DNA from: Pseudohalocynthiibacter aestuariivivens
Lineage (GTDB): Bacteria > Pseudomonadota > Alphaproteobacteria > Rhodobacterales > Rhodobacteraceae
Assembly (NCBI RefSeq): GCF_011040495.1
Contig: NZ_CP049037.1
Coordinates: 868,001-932,000 of the forward strand
Direction of reading: 5' to 3'
DNA: 64,000 bases
A program made the translations under genes and the position numbers. A model generated the notes under the pieces. It made no database searches. It was not told where the DNA came from and saw only the letters and a list, made by a program, of their open reading frames with translations. This document shows positions 9,212-15,665 of the stretch, piece after piece; within the stretch, counting starts at the first letter, position 1, and every line of letters begins with the position of its first letter.

Positions 9212-10984
9212 ATGACAACAGATCAGATCATCCTCTTCGCCCTCTTCGGTGCCGTCTTTGCCCTCCTGCTTTGGGGCCGGTGGCGGTATGACATCGTCGC
9301 CTTCGCCGCCCTCATGGCCGGCGTCGTGCTGGGCGTCGTTCCCACCAAGGACGCCTTTTCCGGCTTCGGCCACCCCGCCACGCTGGTGGTGGCGCTGGTT
9401 CTGGTGGTCTCGGCAGGCCTTGTACGTTCCGGCGCGGTGTTCCTGATTACCCGCACGATGGTCGACAGTTCCCGCGCGCTCGGGACGCATATCGCCTTGA
9501 TGGGCGGGATCGGCGGCGTGCTGTCGGCCTTTATGAACAACGTGGCCGCGCTGGCGCTGCTGATGCCTGTCGATGTGCAAACCGCGCGCAAGGCCGGCCG
9601 CGCGCCGGGGCTTAGCCTGATGCCGCTCAGCTTTGCCACCATCCTCGGCGGGATGGTCACCCTCATCGGCACGCCGCCCAACATCATCATCGCCGCGATC
9701 CGCGAAGAACAGTTGGGGGCACCGTTCAAAATGTTCGATTTCGCCCCGGTCGGCGGCGTCGCGGCCATCGCCGGCCTCGCATTTGTCGCCCTCATCGGCT
9801 GGCGGTTCATTCCACAACGCGAAGGCAGCGTGCTCGCCACCTCTGATATAGGCAGCTATATTGCCGAACTGACAGTGCCGGAAGACTCGGACCAGATCGG
9901 CAAACGCTTGGCTGAATTGCAGGAAACGGCACAGAAAACCGATGTCGCCCTCCTCGGTCTCATCCGCGATGGCAAACGGCGCTATGGCACGGCACTGAAT
10001 TCAGTGTTGCGCGCCGGCGATGTTCTGGTGCTGGAGGCGCAGCCCGATGCGCTGGACGAATTTCGCGCCGCCCTGTCCCTCGCCTTTTCTGATGCCGAGC
10101 GTACGGAACGGTTGGAGGCCGAGGGCGAAGGTCTCGATATCCTCGAACTGGTTGTGCCCGAAGGCGCACGCATCGCCGGTAAAACAGCCCAATCCATTGG
10201 TCTGCACTGGCGCCAGCGTTCGGTCCTCATGGGCCTTTCACGACAGGGCAAACGCATCACCGAACAGATGCGAAAAACCACCATCCAACCCGGTGATATT
10301 CTGCTGCTGCTCGTCCCCAAGGACCGCGGTGATGATGTAGCAGAGTGGTTGGGGGCCCTACCGTTGGCTGCCCGCGGCCTTAGCGTCACCCAAGACAGCA
10401 AGACATGGCTCGCCATCGGCCTGTTCGGCGCAGCCGTTGCCGCCGCCAGTTTTGGACTCATCTACCTGCCCGTCGCGCTCGGCCTCGTTGTGACTGCCTA
10501 TGTCCTCACACGGATTGTTCCCCTGAACGAACTATACAGTCACATAGAATGGCCCGTGGTCGTCCTCTTGGGCTCTATGATCCCGCTTGGGGCGGCATTG
10601 CAGGACGCAGGCGGTACTGAACTGATCGCGGGCGCGCTGACCGACCTGACGGAGGGCATGCCGCCTTGGGCGATCCTGACAGTGCTGATGGTCGTCACGA
10701 TGAGCTTGTCTGACGTTCTCAACAACACCGCCACCACCATCGTCGCGGCCCCGGTGGGGATCCAGATGGCACAGTCGCTGAATGTCTCACCCGATCCGTT
10801 CCTGATGGCTGTGGCCATCGCCGCCTCTTCGGCCTTCCTCACCCCTATCGGCCACAAGAACAATACCCTCATCCTCGGGCCCGGCAGCTACCAGTTCGGC
10901 GACTACTGGCGCATGGGACTACCGCTGGAAATCATCGTCATAGCAGTTTCAATTCCTGCGATCCTCATCTTCTGGCCTCTCTGA
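9212..10984 (+). CDS. SLC13/DASS-type permease with two TrkA-C domains
   Basis: 590 residues, about 11-12 hydrophobic segments split by a soluble insert (about 200-400) with two TrkA-C/RCK_C modules. Family signatures are visible near the start (PTKDAFSGFGHPATL), in the SNT-like segments NNVAALALLMPV and NNTATTIVAAP, and in TPIGHKNNT. The family moves dicarboxylates, sulfate or other anions with sodium. I chose the ATG at 9212 (MTTDQII) over the longer frame, which would read antisense through yebC. The C-terminal FWPL also ends the convergent paralogue at 15666. It stops 36 bases before the mobile element begins. Confidence 0.85.
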   Translation: MTTDQIILFALFGAVFALLLWGRWRYDIVAFAALMAGVVLGVVPTKDAFSGFGHPATLVVALVLVVSAGLVRSGAVFLITRTMVDSSRALGTHIALMGGIGGVLSAFMNNVAALALLMPVDVQTARKAGRAPGLSLMPLSFATILGGMVTLIGTPPNIIIAAIREEQLGAPFKMFDFAPVGGVAAIAGLAFVALIGWRFIPQREGSVLATSDIGSYIAELTVPEDSDQIGKRLAELQETAQKTDVALLGLIRDGKRRYGTALNSVLRAGDVLVLEAQPDALDEFRAALSLAFSDAERTERLEAEGEGLDILELVVPEGARIAGKTAQSIGLHWRQRSVLMGLSRQGKRITEQMRKTTIQPGDILLLLVPKDRGDDVAEWLGALPLAARGLSVTQDSKTWLAIGLFGAAVAAASFGLIYLPVALGLVVTAYVLTRIVPLNELYSHIEWPVVVLLGSMIPLGAALQDAGGTELIAGALTDLTEGMPPWAILTVLMVVTMSLSDVLNNTATTIVAAPVGIQMAQSLNVSPDPFLMAVAIAASSAFLTPIGHKNNTLILGPGSYQFGDYWRMGLPLEIIVIAVSIPAILIFWPL

Positions 10985-11010
10985 GCGACCTGTCCCAGCT
11001 TCTTCTTGCC

Positions 11011-11020
11011 GAAAATATCC
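11011..11020. repeat. Left direct repeat flanking the mobile element
   Basis: GAAAATATCC here recurs at 15547-15556, immediately outside the two inverted-repeat ends. This is the pattern of a target-site duplication. It lies within the dispersed motif TTCTTGCCGAAAATATCC. Confidence 0.75.
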
Positions 11021-11043
11021 GGCCTTATGTATCAAACGCACCA
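11021..11043 (+). repeat. Left terminal inverted repeat of the transposon
   Basis: 23 bases starting GGCCTTATGTATCAA, matching the complement of 15524-15546 with one mismatch at position 16. Confidence 0.8.
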
Positions 11044-11384
11044 GCCCCGCGAGGGCCGAGTGATGAATAGGACTCCACAAATGTCAGAGTTTGCCTCATC
11101 TTCACTGCATGATTTTGAAGCGAGCGATCCGCGATACATGCAAAGGGCAAGTCGTACCGATTTTGTTCCTGGCATCTGGCGGAGCACTGTCATTGGTTTA
11201 CCTGTATATTACGGAAGGCCAGAAGGTGGCAGTTGAAGAGGTCCCGTATGTATATGGTGCGATTTGCGGAGCTATAGGGTCATTGGGGCTGTACTTTTTA
11301 TGGAACCTCGCCTGCGCGCCTTACAGGAATCAATGTGAAAAGAACGCAGCATTGAGGGCAGACAACGAGCGTCTGAATATACTT

Positions 11385-12893
11385 AGTCCACTCTGAACAA
11401 CTCTTATCCGTTTGATTTTGCTTGGATATGACGCGAATTTGTTAGGCAGGAATCGCAGGATTTCGTATTATCCGGGCAGGAACCCTGCAATTTCGAGCTA
11501 TGATATGAAGCCGCGAAAGCCCCCTCCGGAACAAGACGATCTCCTGCGCGCCCGATTGGTTGAGATGATCGACATGCGCCACGAACTGGTGAAGCTGGAA
11601 ACCCTGATTGACTGGGAGGTCTTCGAACGGGAATGGACCGAGCTCTTTCCTTCCCATACCGGTCGTCCCGCTACCTCTCCGCGTCTTGTGGCGGGGCTTC
11701 TGTATCTTCAGCATGCTTTCGCGCTCTCGGATGAGGCGGTCGTGGCGCGATGGGCCGAGAACCCGTATTGGCAGCATTTCTGCGGCGAGACGTTCTTTCA
11801 GCATCGTCTGCCGATTGATCCGTCCTCTATGACCCGCTGGCGCAACCGGATCGGCGAGGAGGGTGTCGAATGGATGCTGACCGAGACGATCGAAGCCGGG
11901 AAGCGCGCCGGGGCAGTGAAGGGCAATGACCTCAAGCGGGTCACCGTCGATACCACCGTGATGGAAAAGAACATCGCCCATCCCACCGATGCCCGGCTGT
12001 ATGAGACGGCGCGGCGCAAGCTGGTCGGGCTGGCCCGCGAGGCCGGGATCGGCCTGCGGCAGAACTACAACCGCCTGGCGCCCCGGCTGGCTGGACAGGT
12101 CGGGCGCTATGCCCATGCCCGCCAGTTCAAACGGATGCGCAAGGCATTGCGTCGGCTCAAGGGCTACACCGGCCGGGTGCTGCGCGACATCGAGCGACAA
12201 TTGGACCAGGTTCCGGACGGAACTCTGAAGGTACGTCTGGAAGAAATGATCGCGCTGGTGAACCGGCTGCTGGCGCAGAAGCCGAAGGACAAGAGGAAGC
12301 TTTACAGCCTGCATGAGCCGGCGGTGGATTGCATCTCCAAGGGCAAGGCGCACAAGCGCTACGAGTTCGGCACGAAGGTCAGCGTGGCTACGACCAACCG
12401 GGGTGGCTTCGTGGTGGGGATGCGGGCGCTGCCGGGCAATCCCTACGACGGCCACACGCTGGCCGAGGCGCTGGAGCAGGTTGAAATCCTGACCGATCAA
12501 CGGCCAGACATGACCTTTGTTGATCGCGGATACCGCGGCCACGGCATTGAGAACGTGAAGGTCTTCATCAGCGGTGCCAAGCGTGGCGTCACCAGGACCA
12601 TCGCCAGGCTCTTGCGACGGCGAAGTGCCATCGAGCCGATGATCGGGCACATGAAAAATGACGGTCGCCTGACGCGAAGCACCTTGAAAGGGACCGAAGG
12701 CGACGCGCTCTTCGCCGTGCTTTGCGGTTGCGGCCACAACATCCGCATGATCCTCAGGCACCTGAGGGTCTTTTTGCGCCAATTGATTTGGGTGGTCTGC
12801 CAAACCTGCATGACCGCTGACGCGGAAATGGCACGCGATCGAAGGGTTCAGGTCTATATACTGACGACCTGACAGCGATGTTCAGGACGGACT
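11385..12893 (+). mobile_element. IS5-family insertion sequence
   Basis: A 1509-base element with imperfect ends: AGTCC at the left, GGACT at the right, 13 of the first 17 bases complementary including CTGAACA. It is flanked by ACTT at 11381-11384 and 12894-12897. Excision leaving one ACTT restores an open reading frame across the junction, which independently confirms the boundaries. A single transposase gene fills it. Confidence 0.85.
11505..12872 (+). CDS. IS5-family transposase
   Basis: 455 residues. The N-terminal DUF772-like region (about 30-110, ATSPRLVAGLLYLQHAFALSDE) is followed by a DDE nuclease domain. Catalytic acids are visible as D in VTVDTTVMEKN, D in MTFVDRGYRG, and E in SAIEPMIGHMK. 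I chose the ATG at 11505 (MKPRKPPPEQDD) because the upstream 31 codons do not resemble the family. The frame is intact, so the element may be active. Confidence 0.88.
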   Translation: MKPRKPPPEQDDLLRARLVEMIDMRHELVKLETLIDWEVFEREWTELFPSHTGRPATSPRLVAGLLYLQHAFALSDEAVVARWAENPYWQHFCGETFFQHRLPIDPSSMTRWRNRIGEEGVEWMLTETIEAGKRAGAVKGNDLKRVTVDTTVMEKNIAHPTDARLYETARRKLVGLAREAGIGLRQNYNRLAPRLAGQVGRYAHARQFKRMRKALRRLKGYTGRVLRDIERQLDQVPDGTLKVRLEEMIALVNRLLAQKPKDKRKLYSLHEPAVDCISKGKAHKRYEFGTKVSVATTNRGGFVVGMRALPGNPYDGHTLAEALEQVEILTDQRPDMTFVDRGYRGHGIENVKVFISGAKRGVTRTIARLLRRRSAIEPMIGHMKNDGRLTRSTLKGTEGDALFAVLCGCGHNIRMILRHLRVFLRQLIWVVCQTCMTADAEMARDRRVQVYILTT

Positions 12894-13258
12894 ACTTATT
12901 GGCCAACGATCACAGAGAAATCTTACGCCGTCGCAGAAACGCAAAATTGCAGACACGCTCCGAGGTCGGTTTGATCCAAATCTAGCTTTCGGAGTTCTCT
13001 TCTTCCAGAATGAAGAGTGCGTTGATTTCGCGCAAGATTTTGTTGATGCATTTCAGGCGGCTGGCGCAAAGGCATACGTTGCCGACCTAGTTGGTGGCCC
13101 GCTTGCGCCGAATGCTCGTGATGTAAAGATAACAATATTAAAAAATACTGACGCACATCTTGTTCAAGATTTCTTAGCCCTATTGTCTAAATTCAACATA
13201 AAGCACGGGATCGAAGAGCAATTGCAAAGTGATTTGCGAGAACCTTTTCGGATAGAGA

Positions 13259-13471
13259 TTAATCGGCCAAGCTAATCGATCCTACACCTATCGAAAACAA
13301 GCATTGCAGAAGAAACGCGGCAGTAAATTTGCCTCGCGACAGCTTGTTGCGAATGTTCACTTCTTTTTCGTCGATTAGGTCAGCCAACTGCGCATAGGTG
13401 ACCCCTTTGCGCTTCAACTCTGCCTTGAGAAGGTTTGCTGCCTTCGCTTCCCACTCGGTTTGCTCCGCCAC
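13259..13471 (-). CDS. DUF6471-type small protein
   Basis: 70 residues from a GTG start with AGGTG 5 bases upstream. The pattern is WEAKAANLLKAELKRKGVTY, then AQLADLIDEKEVNIRNKLS, then FTAAFLLQCLFSIG. This is the DUF6471 signature, which looks like a small helix-turn-helix fold. It is divergent from the IS1595-type transposase with a 100-base shared promoter holding two long direct repeats, so it may repress the transposase or itself. Its 3' end overlaps the convergent split membrane-protein gene by 17 bases. Confidence 0.75.
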   Translation of the reverse strand: MAEQTEWEAKAANLLKAELKRKGVTYAQLADLIDEKEVNIRNKLSRGKFTAAFLLQCLFSIGVGSISLAD

Positions 13472-13491
13472 GTATCACCTGTGCGATAAAA

Positions 13492-13570
13492 GTATCATAA
13501 ACATTACATAGAGTATTGTATTCGATACGTCTAGGTACTATATTCATTACATAGGTAATGGATACGATAC
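13492..13570. promoter_or_regulatory. Duplicated ~36-bp sequence in the DUF6471/transposase divergent promoter
   Basis: Two copies, 13492-13528 and 13535-13570, share the order GTA..ATA..CATTACATAG..GATAC with small differences, offset by about 43 bases (four helical turns). Within them, ATTGTATTCGATAC and GATACGATACAAT also form an imperfect inverted repeat. The transposase ATG follows at 13572 without a ribosome binding site, so the second copy lies at its very start. This looks like a tandem operator. Confidence 0.5.
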
Positions 13571-13571
13571 A

Positions 13572-14534
13572 ATGACACAGCACTTTCTCATCTCAGCAGC
13601 TTCTCGCACACTCAGCCTTCGCTCGATCTATAAGGCGGGTGAAGATGCGGCGTACCAGACGTTCTGTGAAATGCGCTGGCCTGAAACCAATGGTGAGGCA
13701 ATCTGCCCCCGTTGCAGCCATGACGAAACATACAAGATCACCACGCGCCGCAAGTTCAAATGCAAGGCATGTGCGCACCAGTTCAGCGTCACGTCGGGCA
13801 CCATCTTTGCCAGCCGCAAGATGGACTTCGTAGACCTACTGGCCGCGATCTGTATCATCGTGAACGCGTCAAAAGGTGTGAGCATGGTGCAGCTTTCCCG
13901 CGATCTGGACTGCCAGTACAAGACAGCATTCGTGCTGGCTCATAAGTTGCGCGAAGCAATGGCGACCGAAGTGCAGACCGGCGAAGTTCTGGAAGGCCAC
14001 GTAGAGATTGATGGCGCGTACTTTGGCGGTCATATCCGCCCCGCCAACGCCAAGGTTGACCGCGTAGACCGTCGCCTGAAGCGCCACCAAACAGGCAAGC
14101 GCCGCGTTGTTATCGCCCTGCGTGAGCGTGAAGGCCGCACCCTGCCGTTTGTAGGCGAGTCTGAGGCCGAAGGCGTTGCACTGGCTAACGAGAACGTCTC
14201 GCGCCTGTCCACCATGTCAGCGGATGAGGCCAGCCATTGGGATGAGTTGCACATGGGCTATCACGTTGACCGCGTGAACCACTCGGAAATCTACAGTGAC
14301 CACGGCAAGCACACCAACATGGTCGAAAGCTATTTTAGCCGCCTGCGCCGCATGGTCGAAGGCCAGCACCACGGCGTTAGCCCCAAGTACCTGCACCAGT
14401 ACGCGAACCACGCCGCATGGCTGGAAGACAACCGCCGCACCGACAACGGAACGCGGGCGCAGATCGTGGTGTCTAACGCAATGGGCGCACCTGTCAGCCG
14501 TAGCTGGAAGGGGTATTGGCAGCGCGTGGCGTAA
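13572..14534 (+). CDS. IS1595-family (ISXO2-like) transposase
   Basis: 320 residues. The N-terminal zinc ribbon reads CPRCSHDE..FKCKACAHQFS (about 44-76), followed by the ISXO2-like DDE domain: GHVEIDGAYFGG holds the first acid, and the later part has SDHGKHTNMVESYFSRLRRM, where N and E lie in the family NxxES motif. The start lacks a Shine-Dalgarno sequence. Unlike a simple IS, no inverted repeats bound the gene itself; the only matching ends are 2.5 kb to the left and 1 kb to the right, outside the passenger genes. It is the obvious enzyme for moving the 4.5-kb element. Confidence 0.88.
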   Translation: MTQHFLISAASRTLSLRSIYKAGEDAAYQTFCEMRWPETNGEAICPRCSHDETYKITTRRKFKCKACAHQFSVTSGTIFASRKMDFVDLLAAICIIVNASKGVSMVQLSRDLDCQYKTAFVLAHKLREAMATEVQTGEVLEGHVEIDGAYFGGHIRPANAKVDRVDRRLKRHQTGKRRVVIALREREGRTLPFVGESEAEGVALANENVSRLSTMSADEASHWDELHMGYHVDRVNHSEIYSDHGKHTNMVESYFSRLRRMVEGQHHGVSPKYLHQYANHAAWLEDNRRTDNGTRAQIVVSNAMGAPVSRSWKGYWQRVA

Positions 14535-14634
14535 GCGCAAAGCAACGCTCATCGCGGTAACGTTACGTAAAAGAAACTTGCCTAAGACACCTAAGAGCGC
14601 CATATCTATTCCACAATCCCGATCTAAAACGGGG

Positions 14635-14659
14635 GGCGTTAATAAGGAAACTTAACGCC
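14635..14659. promoter_or_regulatory. Inverted repeat upstream of the HicB-like gene
   Basis: GGCGTTAA (14635-14642) and TTAACGCC (14652-14659) are perfect 8-base arms around a 9-base spacer, 13 bases before the ATG at 14673. It could be the operator through which the antitoxin represses its operon, or a terminator for the transposase gene; there is no T-tract. Confidence 0.45.
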
Positions 14660-14672
14660 AAAAGGTGGGAAA

Positions 14673-14927
14673 ATGTCAAAAATGCGCTTTTATATCAAAG
14701 CTGTATGGGATGAAGATGCCGAAATCTTCTACTCTGAATCAGATATTATCGGGCTTCACATTGAAGCTGCGACCGTTGAGGATTTTCAAGTCCTTATGGA
14801 GCAATTGGCCCCAGAAATGGTGCTGGAAAACCACGTTTCCAAGAGAGATTTATCAAAAAAGTCGATATTGGACATGATCCCTTCTATTTTCTTCACGCCG
14901 CCCACCATAGGGGCCGCAACGGCCTAA
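14673..14927 (+). CDS. DUF1902/HicB-like antitoxin
   Basis: 84 residues. RFYIKAVWDEDAEIFYSESD followed by GLHIEAATVEDFQVLMEQLAPEM is the DUF1902 pattern, a partial RNase-H-like fold related to HicB. AAGGTGGG lies 5 bases before the ATG. Its stop is directly followed by the HicA-type gene. No C-terminal DNA-binding domain is evident, so autoregulation is not certain. It is probably the antitoxin of the pair and a passenger of the transposon. Confidence 0.75.
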   Translation: MSKMRFYIKAVWDEDAEIFYSESDIIGLHIEAATVEDFQVLMEQLAPEMVLENHVSKRDLSKKSILDMIPSIFFTPPTIGAATA

Positions 14928-15125
14928 ATGGTTAAGGGATTCTACACAGAAGTAGTGCAGAGGCTTGAGGGAATTGGCTACAGCAAGGTAAAAAAGGGCG
15001 GCAAAGGTTCGCACGAGAAGTGGTGCCATGATGCGCTTCCAACAGTCACCGTGCCGCACAATATTCTAAGCAGGCATACGGCTAATGGTATTTTGAAAGA
15101 TGCGAACCTAGAAAAGCTTCCATAA
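14928..15125 (+). CDS. hicA: HicA-family toxin (mRNA interferase type)
   Basis: 65 residues of the YcfA/HicA double-stranded-RNA-binding-like fold: VVQRLEGIGYSKVKKGGKGS, then HEKW with the catalytic histidine, then TVTVPHN and the closing helix ANGILKDANLEKL. It begins at the base after the DUF1902 stop. The order antitoxin then toxin is the reverse of canonical hicAB but common for this DUF1902 subtype. HicA toxins cleave mRNA when unpaired. Its end overlaps the convergent helix-turn-helix-like gene by 18 bases. Confidence 0.8.
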   Translation: MVKGFYTEVVQRLEGIGYSKVKKGGKGSHEKWCHDALPTVTVPHNILSRHTANGILKDANLEKLP

Positions 15126-15479
15126 GCACCCATCCGGCCCAAAGTCTTGCACCACATGCCCCCGTCGCTTCAACTTATCCAACGCTTGCGTCGTGCGGGT
15201 GTACGCCGCTCTATCGTCTATCTCAGGCCTCCTGAGAGCCACATGCGCCGCAATCGCGCGCAACGGCTTAGGACCGCTACTGAGCGCGTCGAGGATCATG
15301 ACTGACATGTGCCCCCTGCGTGCGGCGTCTTTACGCTTAGCGGGCAGTACAGCGGGCATGTGAACGCACCGCATCTGCAAAAGAGCTTCAACAAAGTCTA
15401 CGCCCATGTTGTTCTCGTTGGCGCGTATCATCTGCTTTCGCAACTCTAACAAAGCGTTGTTGATCGTCTTGTCCTGCAT
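15108..15479 (-). CDS. Small helix-turn-helix-like hypothetical protein of the transposon
   Basis: 123 residues from the ATG at 15479; the frame stays open to 15590, but that would cross the transposon end. The second half (SVMILDALSSGPKPLRAIAAHVA, then TTQALDKLKRRGHVVQDFGPDG) has the rhythm of a winged helix. The first half is a charged helix. No family is recognised. The start lies only 45 bases inside the right inverted repeat, so its promoter must overlap the transposon end. Confidence 0.6.
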   Translation of the reverse strand: MQDKTINNALLELRKQMIRANENNMGVDFVEALLQMRCVHMPAVLPAKRKDAARRGHMSVMILDALSSGPKPLRAIAAHVALRRPEIDDRAAYTRTTQALDKLKRRGHVVQDFGPDGCLWKLF

Positions 15480-15523
15480 GGTCCCATTGTGTTTCACATG
15501 GCCGCAGGATTCAGCTAGATTGT

Positions 15524-15546
15524 TGGTGCGCTTGATACATAAGGCC
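15524..15546 (-). repeat. Right terminal inverted repeat of the transposon
   Basis: Complement of the left end at 11021-11043 with one mismatch; outside it stands the second copy of GAAAATATCC (15547-15556). Confidence 0.8.
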
Positions 15547-15556
15547 GAAAATATCC
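15547..15556. repeat. Right direct repeat flanking the mobile element
   Basis: Second copy of GAAAATATCC; see 11011-11020. Confidence 0.75.
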
Positions 15557-15563
15557 CGGGGGA

Positions 15564-15609
15564 GGCCTTGAAAATTCCAAGAATTTTCAAGGCCGAGGGG
15601 CAGAGCCCC
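15564..15609. terminator. Two consecutive hairpins between the convergent permease genes
   Basis: 15564-15577 and 15581-15594 form a perfect 14-base stem with loop CAA (arm GGCCTTGAAAATTC). GGGGC-AGA-GCCCC follows at 15597-15609. They lie 3' of the minus-strand permease and, before the transposon inserted, also 3' of the plus-strand permease. A bidirectional terminator or extragenic palindrome is likely; neither side has a long T-tract. Confidence 0.5.
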
Positions 15610-15665
15610 CCACCCTGCGTGGACGCAAATGATGAAGTTGCGCACGCGTAGCGTGCTCCGTCAGA

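Larger units (their letters stand above)
11109..13275 (+). pseudogene. Membrane-anchored protein gene split by an IS5-family insertion
   Basis: The first 92 codons (11109-11384) and the last 125 codons plus TAA (12898-13275) join in the same frame once the IS and one copy of its ACTT duplication are removed, giving a 217-residue protein. The N-part has two hydrophobic segments (VVPILFLASGGALSLVYLY and AICGAIGSLGLYFLWNL) and then a short charged helix. The C-part, after QRNLTPSQKRKIADTLRG, reads as a soluble alpha/beta domain. I do not recognise the domain; two membrane helices plus a soluble C-domain suggest a membrane sensor or effector. No ATG opens the C-part, so it is unlikely to be made alone. 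A TTG at 11091 is an alternative start. Confidence 0.8.
11021..15546. mobile_element. 4.5-kb IS1595-type transposon with passenger genes and 23-bp terminal inverted repeats
   Basis: The left end (11021-11043) and the reverse complement of the right end (15524-15546) share 22 of 23 bases: GGCCTTATGTATCAA, then A or G, then CGCACCA. A direct repeat GAAAATATCC flanks both ends. Removing the element joins the plus-strand permease 3' region to a normal intergenic motif and hairpin. Inside are, in order, a membrane-protein gene (split by an IS5 element), a DUF6471 gene, an IS1595-family transposase, a HicB/HicA-type pair and a small DNA-binding-like protein. The IS1595 family is known to include derivatives with passenger genes and makes 8-bp target duplications; the 10-bp repeat here could contain that if one end is offset by two bases. 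Confidence 0.8.

Noticed and set aside
11442..12803. 453-codon open frame antisense to the IS5-family transposase
   Set aside because: It mirrors the codon bias of the transposase on the other strand; no family features or start signals.
13572..14660. Stand-alone IS1595 insertion sequence bounded just outside the transposase gene
   Set aside because: No matching inverted repeats were found between 13471-13572 and 14535-14672; the only good pair encloses the passenger genes.
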